From Macrothele yani (lineage: Eukaryota; Arthropoda; Arachnida; Araneae; Macrothelidae), in NCBI GenBank assembly GCA_039090855.1, contig CM077010.1, positions 46,952,905-47,016,904 on the forward strand: a stretch of 64,000 bases of DNA, in the 5' to 3' direction. Of this stretch, positions 57,006 through 64,000 are shown in pieces. The notes below the pieces were generated by a model that did no database searches, had not been told where the DNA came from, and saw nothing but the letters and a program-made list of their open reading frames with translations. Every line of letters begins with the position of its first letter. Positions within the stretch are counted from its first letter, which is position 1. Both the position numbers and the translations under genes were made by a program.

Positions 57006-57106
57006 GAAATGAAAAAATAAATATTTGTGACAACTACGTTGTATTATCTTTATATATATATAATCGTCACAAGACTGTAGTCGTTGAGATAAAGAAAGGA
57101 GAGATT

Positions 57107-57558
57107 CTCATTATTCTTAGTGAAAATTCTGCTTGAATCTGGAAAATTCATGTTAGAATTTTCACACTGGAATTAAAATGCACACATTTCCTTAAACTGT
57201 TGTCTTTTGCACAACAGTATATTAGAATGTATACATACACACTCACTATCAGAAATTCTACAGAATCAGTTGAGATCGGTGATAACTTCTAGAAGTGATG
57301 CCTTTCATTTTCACAAGTTTTCATCAAATTTTATGTTTATTGTATGCATCTATTTAAATTATTATATCTTGCTCTGTCAATTTTATACACCACAAGTTTG
57401 AAACAACTATCAACATAAACAATATTCAAATGAGTGGCTAAAGCACATGAACAAAATAAAAAAATATATTAATAACATCTGCAAGTACGGTACATGCACA
57501 AAATCAATATGTAACACAATACACTCATATTTCCTCATAAACAATTTTAAAATCCTAC
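57107..57558. other. Unassigned TMCC intron sequence
   Basis: AT-rich, downstream (in gene sense) of the short coiled-coil exon. No element recognised. Confidence 0.5.
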
Positions 57559-57624
57559 CTCATTTCTATACCTTTCTTCATGCAGAGCCTGATTGAAAAA
57601 TACATACTCCTGTTGGACTTGCCT
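57559..57624 (-). CDS. TMCC: TMCC-family protein, short coiled-coil exon
   Basis: A 66-bp exon (22 codons) lies between acceptor TATTTTAG and donor GTAGGA on the minus strand, phase 0 at both ends. It reads RQVQQEYVFF, then NQALHEERYRNE, and continues directly into RLEEQMNDL of the next exon. The E-Y-x-F-x-x-Q-A-L-x-E-E-R-Y-R pattern is the segment just before the R-L-E-E-Q motif in TMCC proteins. It is too short to stand out as a reading frame. No earlier TMCC exon was recognised between here and 64000, so the 5' part of the gene probably lies outside the window. Confidence 0.82.
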
Positions 57625-58560
57625 CTAAAATAATAAGAGAGAAGAAAAAATTCTCATGGCTCAAATTTCTTTAAAATAGGGAAAATAAATATGAACTGCA
57701 GTTTATGAAATATATTTTATTTCAATTTAGAAATATTCTAAAGCTCGTGGGCCACATCTAACAAATAGTTTGAGGAATCCCTTAAACTACTTCTAATAAC
57801 AGTTTAAAGGATGCCTTAAGCTTTTTGTTAAATATGATCTGTGAGCTGTTTCCCAAAAACAATCACTAAGATTACATTTTTCATAATTTTCAAAAATTCT
57901 GATTTTTTAAATAAATCACGAAACTTCATTGTAAATTCCTTATATATTGGAACATGTCCAATGCCTAGAGGTTTTAGTTTAACGTGCAGCTATGTAATCA
58001 ATACATTCAGGGCAACTTACCATTTCATAGCCTTGCTCCCATTTCAACATTTCCGGCACGTAAGTTGTGATCAAAATGTTGCATATTTTTAGAGGTAGCA
58101 TGGGGGCTATTCACTTTTCGTATCTGAAGTCATACACTTTATTATATTCTGTTCCTGCTCATGTAGGTTTTATTGGGTTTTTTTTTTCTGGAGGCATCAT
58201 GTAGACATCTTCTATTACTCCTTCATTTTCACACAAAAATGCATTCACGCCAAACATGCTCATAAGGCACATCTGTGGTCCTATTTACATATCCACACTC
58301 AAAAAAGCTCATTTTTTTTTTCGTCATACACATATACCAAACATACACACAGAACTTCATTATACAATCCACAAATGCTCTATGAACTCACTATATACAT
58401 AAGACATTTCCTCCTCAGTCAACTTTCTTAGACGTACAGGTAATAAAAAACCAGTAATGAATTGCAATACAGTGTACCGAAAGAATTCATATGTTTCAGT
58501 ATTAATTCCCTTTAATTCAGCATATCTGTTCACTCAAAAATGTAATAGTATAAAAACCTT
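57625..58560. other. Unassigned TMCC intron sequence
   Basis: AT-rich intron sequence just upstream (in gene sense) of the 57559 exon. I searched it for an earlier TMCC exon and found none. Confidence 0.45.
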
Positions 58561-58599
58561 AATCAAGAGAGCATATACACACTCTGCAAGGGATCAATT

Positions 58600-59240
58600 T
58601 ATAACTGAAGAAATTGAATATATAAAAAAATGCTGATAGTTTTGGTTATCCTAGACAATTAATAAAAAAATGGAATACTGAAGTACAAAATAAATTAAAT
58701 AATACTACTATAGCAACTAAAAAACAAATCATATATATGAATGGTTTCCCATATGTCAAAGGTGTGACAACAGAAATTAATAAAATATGTAAAAAATATA
58801 ATGTTCAAATTGGAAGCAAAGTCAACACTATCAAGAATATTGTTAAAAATAATGACAATATCAGTAAATTAGAGCAAGCAGGTGTTTACTCAGTTCCTAT
58901 TACAACAAATCCTCCAATGTCGTACATAGGCAGTACTAAAAATAAATTAAAATATAGGCTGAAACAACATATAAAAATTGGCAGAAAAACGAAGAAAAAA
59001 CAACACTCATTCAATACTGCTTGACTAATCATGAATTTCCAAAGTTTGACGAAATTGAGATAATAAAAAAGTTGTAAATCTAAGAGACACCTCAGGATTT
59101 CAGAATCTGTATTAATTGAAAAAAAATAGAGCTAAAGTTTGTAACCATAATGATTGAAATGTTATTAATAACAACTGGAAGAATTTAATAAAAGCGGAAC
59201 AAAAAAATAGAAATGTTAGAAAATTGAAAGCTAAAACAAA
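58600..59240 (+). pseudogene. Penelope-like endonuclease relic (family E, copy 2)
   Basis: The frame 58737-59024 reads MNGFPYVKGVTTEINKICKK, VQIGSKVNTIKNIVKNNDNI, AGVYSVPITTNPPMSYIGST and KNKLKYRLKQHIKIG, with intact GIY-like and YIG halves and the Arg. Frame breaks follow near 59020. A degraded ESVLIEK trace sits near 59110. It matches the relic at 44743. Ends not found. Confidence 0.75.
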
Positions 59241-59827
59241 CAAGAGAGGGCGTGCAGCGGCCAAAAGAACGAAGCTTCGAGAATCGATATTGCCCAGAGA
59301 GAGTCACTCATTTGCTCTGAGGATACTGAGAGTATAGGTCAGAGTTTCCGTCCCCCCTGATGATGGTAGAGGGTCGCTACAGAAAGTATTAGGGTTGAAG
59401 TGTTGCAGAAAATAGAGTGCAGCATGGGAGAGCTAGCCCGTTTTACGAAGCCATTTTACAATGGGCATGGAATATTTGCAAGCAGAAGGCAGGGTTAAAA
59501 AACATTGATGTAGTTGACCAAGGAGGAAACATCTTATGTACATATGTATATAGTTAGAGCATTTGTGGATTGTACACTGGTGTGCAAAAATTAAGGACGA
59601 AGAGGTGAAATTAGCATAACAGCGGAACGAGCAGGCAGAACGGACTGAAAGACCACTCAGGAGATGGACTAGGGTCCGGTATGATAGGGCATGCGCATAT
59701 ATGCAGCATGATGTGTGGGGGTCGGAAGGGTATAAATTACACGGGCGGTATACGCTCAGCAATTCGGTGAAAGCTATTGCACAGTGTACATTGGTTTGAA
59801 TGATGTCGAGTTGCTACCACCATGTGA

Positions 59828-60662
59828 TATGGCCAACAGGCAATCCAGTAGACAACATCTGAATGACTTTACCCAAGGTCGCATCATTGGGAAGTTGGAA
59901 GAAGGGCGAAGTGTGACACTAGTGTGGCCGAGGAGTTCGGGATTGCTCACAGCATCGTTTCACGAGCTTGGAGAGCATTTCAAACGACAGGAACAGCTGT
60001 CCGAGAGTTTAGCAGTAGTCGTCCACGAGCAACCACGGCAGCGGACGACCGGTATATTGTCCTACAGGCGAGAAGAGACGGACGGCAGACAGCGGGAGAA
60101 ATCGCAAGGCACATGCAACAGACAACTGGACGTCCGTTATCGCGTTTTACCGTGGCCAGGAGGTCTATTTGCACGACAACCAGTACGGTGTGTGACATTA
60201 ACGCCTGCTCATCGGAGACGGTGGTTTCTGTGATGCCAGGAACACAAGAACTGGACACATCAGCAATGGGGTTGAGTTCTCTTTATGGATGAGAGCCGAT
60301 TTAGTCTGACGAGCAATTCTGGGTGTATACACTTCTGGAGAGAGCAGGGAACATGCAATCACACCTCCAACATCATCGAAAGGGACCGGTTTGGAGGTGG
60401 CGGAGTTCTCGTTTGGGGCGGTATCATGCTTTGTAGCCGTACTGACCTCCACATCTTCCAAGGAGGTCCAGTCACTGGTATCCGCTATTGTACGGAGGTT
60501 CTCCTGCCTCACATGCGTCTGTTTAGAAGTGCTGTGGGTCCTGAGTTCTTCTTCATGGTCGACAACGCTACACCTCATCGTACAGTGGCTGTCGCAGAGC
60601 TGTTGGAGAGTGAAGATATTCAACGTATGGATTGGCTCACAAGGTCTCCGGACCTAAACCCA
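59828..60662 (+). pseudogene. Tc1-family transposase A3, N-terminal part
   Basis: MANRQSSRQHLNDFTQGRII and GKLEEGRSVT open the protein. After a frame change it reads AEEFGIAHSIVSRAWRAFQ, then TTGRPLSRFTVARRS. Another break precedes FMDESRFSLTSNSGCIHFWR (first catalytic Asp). VLVWGGIMLCSRTDL and GPEFFFMVDNATPHR follow, where the second catalytic position reads MVDN instead of MDDN. It ends RSPDLNP at the insertion and continues as IEHVWDLLGRRLAARHQPPA at 63610-63812, to GDHIPY. Confidence 0.82.
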
Positions 60663-63350
60663 GGGGTGTTGGTGCCCCTACCATGTTTTGGAGCAATTCT
60701 TGGAGCAGGAAAATATGCAATTTGGAGCAGAAACGTTGGGTTTTGGAGCGAGAAAATTTGGGTTTTGGAGTAGAACTCAGGCTTTGAAGCGAGAAAATTT
60801 GCATTTTGGAGCAGAACTCAGGTTTTGGAGCTGCTAATGATAGCATTTTTAATTGTTTAAAGTCCATGCTGTGCTTTAAGTCATGTTTATATACTGAATT
60901 ACCATTATTTTATGAACTATGAAAAAATGTTATATTTCAGGTTTGTTGACATTTTACTGCTTTTCTTATGACTGTTAATTAGCATTTCTGTCGTTCCTAC
61001 AGTGAGATAAATGGGAAAACAATTATACTACCCACGATTTATTGAAAACTACATAACCTGCAATATTTTAAGCGTAACACATTAATATCAGGGATTTTCT
61101 TCCGAATGCATTTGTTTCGCTGTAACATGAATAGGATGCTGCCATGTCCAAGAACTGTTGTTGTTGTTACTGAATGCTTGCGAATATACACTTAGGAAGA
61201 ATAAATAATATGTAATTACTGTTTGTTCTTCGGTGGGTATTTTTCAAGATTCATGGCGTTCAGATGAAAATACATTATTTCTGAAACCAACCAACTGGCA
61301 AGCCACGCGTACGTGGTTTGTGTGTGCATTACAAACTTCTAAGATTTTCTGACGGAAAGTGTACTTTTGATATAAAAGGAAAACTAATGTAACATTTAAT
61401 AATCAAATTGTAAAAATCACTTTTCAACAGTTGTGCCATGATACTTTTCGTACAATGTTTTTCATCCAGTAATTATCAATGTCAAACTTTCACTAATGCT
61501 GTGAACAATTACAACTGGAACCAAAACTATAAGATAACAGTGAGATTTAGTAAAGTTGGTTAGATAAAACCTGCTTCCATCGCTTAACGCTTGCGCAGTG
61601 ACATTTTGGTGCGGAATTGCCGCCCCCCCCCTACAGTAGCAGTAGAATCAGTTTATGACTTTCTTGTTGTTGCTGTCTGAAAGAGCCACTGCTCTTGCAT
61701 ACATGGGATCCTGCATGTATAGACATGGACATTAAGCAGACGATTGCGAGTTAGTAAGTTGTTCAATGCACCTTCCATCTGGAAAAAGAAAAGTGTGAGG
61801 GTGAAAGATGTTCCCCAAGGTAGGTCAAAATGAGGAAAAGAAAACCTCCTAAAAATTCTGCTCCCTAAACGTACCGGGCAAAATTCAGACTTTAAGTAAG
61901 AACCGAACGATCGGTATTTCTGATAATTCATTACAAGTTATGTGATTAAACAATCCTTTCATTTATCCATAGCGCTTGCGAGCGATTTTAATTAACATAC
62001 ATGAGACTGACGAAGAAAAAAAACAAAGCTGTACTTTTTAATTTGGTGAAAAATCAGACTGTGCAGTGAGAAAGTGTGAATATTACACAACATGAACAAA
62101 ACTGAATCGTTCACTGTAATTTATTTATGAAAATATTTAACTAGATCACACCACTTTATTCACAATTATAAAATTACTGAATTTCAAACAAAATAGGGTG
62201 GTTTTAAAAGATATAACTTCAAATAGTTTTTTTTTTTTCCTGGTTTTGTTCTTGTACTTGCTAGAACATTAACTCTGGTTTCCTTTTGCGAGCAAGCCCA
62301 ACTTTCTTCTCAGCAAGTTCCACGGCCATATTTGTCTTTTGTTGACTCTGCCACTGCACAGCATCCACTGTTTACTTTTTTTTCTGCTGATAGTTTTCCC
62401 TTACCATTTTTCTTTGTTAGTTTCCTTTCTTTTTTGTTTTTTTTTAATTCTCTCAGATGACAATTTTATCCATCATGCTTAAAGAACTTTCAGCCTGAGA
62501 ACCATGAATTCTGATATCAGAGTTTTCACTATTTTAGATAAATGGTGTAATAATTTTCAGAGAATAAATACTTTTTTTTTTTAACACCATGCATCAATTC
62601 TTACAAATTTCCAAACTTCGCCACTTCCGTTTTTGGAAATTCCCCCACCCTTATCAAGCTAAAATGCACACACATTTATGAGGGTGATGACATTTAACAA
62701 CTACACAGGAGTGGGAACATCGCAGGATAAAAAATACAATTATGGAAGAAATCTTCGCTCCGTCCGACTTCTGTTTCCGAAAATTTATCCAACATTTTCA
62801 AGCTGAAATACAAATATTTATGGAATAAAATGATATCTAACAATACTGGGGAAAGGAAACATCGCGAAAAAAAAAATTATGATTACGACAGAAATCTTAC
62901 CTCCGTCTACTTTCTGTTTCGAAGGATGAAATTCTGTCCTCCGATGAAGAAAACTATCCCCCACACCACCACCACCAATTCTCCCAAAATTTCAGTTCAG
63001 TTATGCATCGATCTCGTAAATGGTCCAAATGATAACTAAACTGACGGAATTCCTCGAATCAGCACAAGAACCTTGTGGCCGAAGATTACAGGGAAATTTC
63101 GGGTGGCCTAACTTCCGTTTTCGGAAATCGTTGCCTACAATTTCAAGCTGAATTTATGTAATGAAACTATATTTAACAACAATACTGAACAGAAGCAACA
63201 TCGCGCGAGAGAAAAAAAAAATCGATTATGGAAAAAATCTGGACTCCGTTTAACTTCCGTTTCCGAACATTTCAAAAGACAAAACAACGTCCCCCACCCC
63301 GAACTAATACCCCGAAAATTTCTTCACTTTTGCATCGATCTCGAAAAGGA

Positions 63351-63387
<37 letters not shown>

Positions 63388-63606
63388 AAGGAAGGGAACT
63401 CCGCGAATGAATCTCACGTACGAATTAACCGCTGAATCGATTTCGAATGTCATAAGATTACGTTAAAATATCGATGACCGGAAAATTTTAACTTTTGGCG
63501 CAAAATTGGCGCAGATTTCGTCAAAATCACGATTTCTTAGCAGAATGGTCAAAAGAACAATGTTTTGGCGCAGGCTGGCGCAATTGGCGTAGGTCTGGCA
63601 GCCCTG
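60663..63606. mobile_element. hAT-like insertion in Tc1-A3
   Basis: It splits the transposase between TAAACCCA (60655-60662) and TAAATCCA (63607-63614), a 7-of-8 match. The ends are (CA)GGGGTG and CAGCCCTG. Short subterminal motifs recur: TTTTGGAGC at 60694-60835 and TTTTGGCGC at 63496-63570. It contains no recognisable transposase, a C-tract, a 32-base A-tract (63353-63385) and degenerate tandem units. Confidence 0.6.
62610..63330 (+). repeat. Degenerate ~142-bp tandem repeat
   Basis: The motif ACTTCCGTTTCCGAA recurs near 62623, 62768, 62910, 63112 and 63252. Each is followed by TTCAAGCTGAA-, CTAACAATACTG- and AACATCGCG-like phrases in the same order. Spacing is mostly 140-145 bp, with one 202-bp interval. 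Confidence 0.65.
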
Positions 63607-64000
63607 TAAATCCAATCGAACACGTGTGGGACCTTCTCGGGAGACGCTTGGCAGCACGTCACCAGCCACCAGCAACGATTCCGCAGCTGCGATTGGCGCT
63701 ACAAGAGGAATGGGCCGCGATGCCTCAACAGCTCCTTGACAACCTCGTCCTCAGCATGGACAGATGTTGTAAATCCTGCAACGCAGTCATGGGTGATCAT
63801 ATCCCCTACTAAAGACTGGATTTTTCTTGGCAGCCACCTGTCACAAGGACATTTCTGTCTTCTGTCCAGTTGTGCTCGAAGCTACCTTTTCAATAAAGTG
63901 CCTTTGTATCCTTTGGATTCCTTGTTTGGACGGTTTTGCTCACTTGTCCCATATTCTTACATCTTGGGGATCTTATGGTATGATTTGAGTCGATGTGGAG

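Larger units (their letters stand above)
55698..57094 (+). mobile_element. Penelope-like element 6, inverted-arm structure
   Basis: The 12-bp duplication AAAGGAGAGATT (55686-55697, 57095-57106) encloses the copy. Arms of about 500 bp (55700-56205 and 56560-57065) are reverse complements. The longer plus-strand part encodes the end of the PLE polyprotein. Each arm contains the same nuclease 3' half. Confidence 0.9.
59575..64000 (+). mobile_element. Tc1-type element A3, split by a 2.9-kb insert, runs off the window
   Basis: The left terminal repeat CACTGGTGTGCAAAAATTAA follows TA at 59573-59574. Transposase coding stops at 60662 and resumes at 63607 (NPIEHVWDLLGRR). The right end lies beyond 64000. 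Same family as A1 and A2. Confidence 0.85.

Noticed and set aside
61653..61931. 92-codon minus-strand frame with a good-looking acceptor (TTTTCCAG) as an upstream TMCC exon
   Set aside because: The predicted peptide has no TMCC coiled-coil pattern and no matching donor was seen.
62260..62400. Minus-strand peptide MAVELAEKKVGLARKRK as part of a SANT/Myb-type protein
   Set aside because: Too short, stops on both sides, and it lies in a repeat-rich insertion; only a vague resemblance.

Overview
This is a window of animal nuclear DNA. It is AT-rich, has no operons or dense reading frames, and its only host gene is split into small exons with GT/AG borders and introns of 7 to 21 kb. The mix of Tc1 elements, mariners, hATs and endonuclease-bearing Penelope-like elements (PLEs) suggests an invertebrate, perhaps a chelicerate arthropod. 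That species guess is weak, and no tool was run.

Host gene. Four minus-strand exons (57559-57624, 47948-48103, 26665-26849, 19428-19542) join in phase. They encode the conserved C-terminus of a TMCC (transmembrane and coiled-coil domain) family ER membrane protein: a coiled coil, then two membrane segments, then a stop. Its 5' exons lie beyond position 64000. Nearly everything from 19.5 to 64 kb is therefore TMCC intron, and 1-19.4 kb lies downstream of the gene.

Mobile DNA region by region. 0.2-5.4 kb: a Tc1 element split by a PLE, itself split by a pogo element. 5.5-9.3 kb: a second pogo element carrying two PLE copies. 10.3-17.2 kb: a short hAT holding a larger BED-finger hAT, which holds a MITE with a long hairpin, plus SINEs and a Tc1. 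17.6-17.9 kb: a fold-back element with a tRNA-like core. 19.8-22.9 kb: mariner and Tc1 relics. 23.5-25.7 kb: a PLE with RT, GIY-YIG endonuclease, inverted ends and a hammerhead-like motif at both ends. 27.0-30.6 kb: a Tc1 split by a THAP-domain P-type element. 31.0-40.6 kb: a mariner, split by a putative solo LTR, split by a Tc1, split by a young Ty3/gypsy element. 40.6-45.2 kb: LINE, fold-back, Tc1 with MITE, PLE relic. 46.2-47.4 kb: a PLE. 49.3-50.5 kb: a MITE and a minisatellite. 52.8-57.1 kb: SINE-derived minisatellite, head-to-head LINE copies, a PLE. 58.6-64 kb: a PLE relic and a Tc1 split by a 2.9-kb hAT-like insert.

Most notable: the gypsy element has a SCAN-like Gag and an integrase N-terminal remnant upstream of RT (Gmr1-like gene order). 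It has almost identical LTRs yet no integrase core, so it was probably moved in trans. Five PLE copies have flanking direct repeats of 12-15 bp, and two of them show inverted copies of hammerhead-ribozyme-like sequence.
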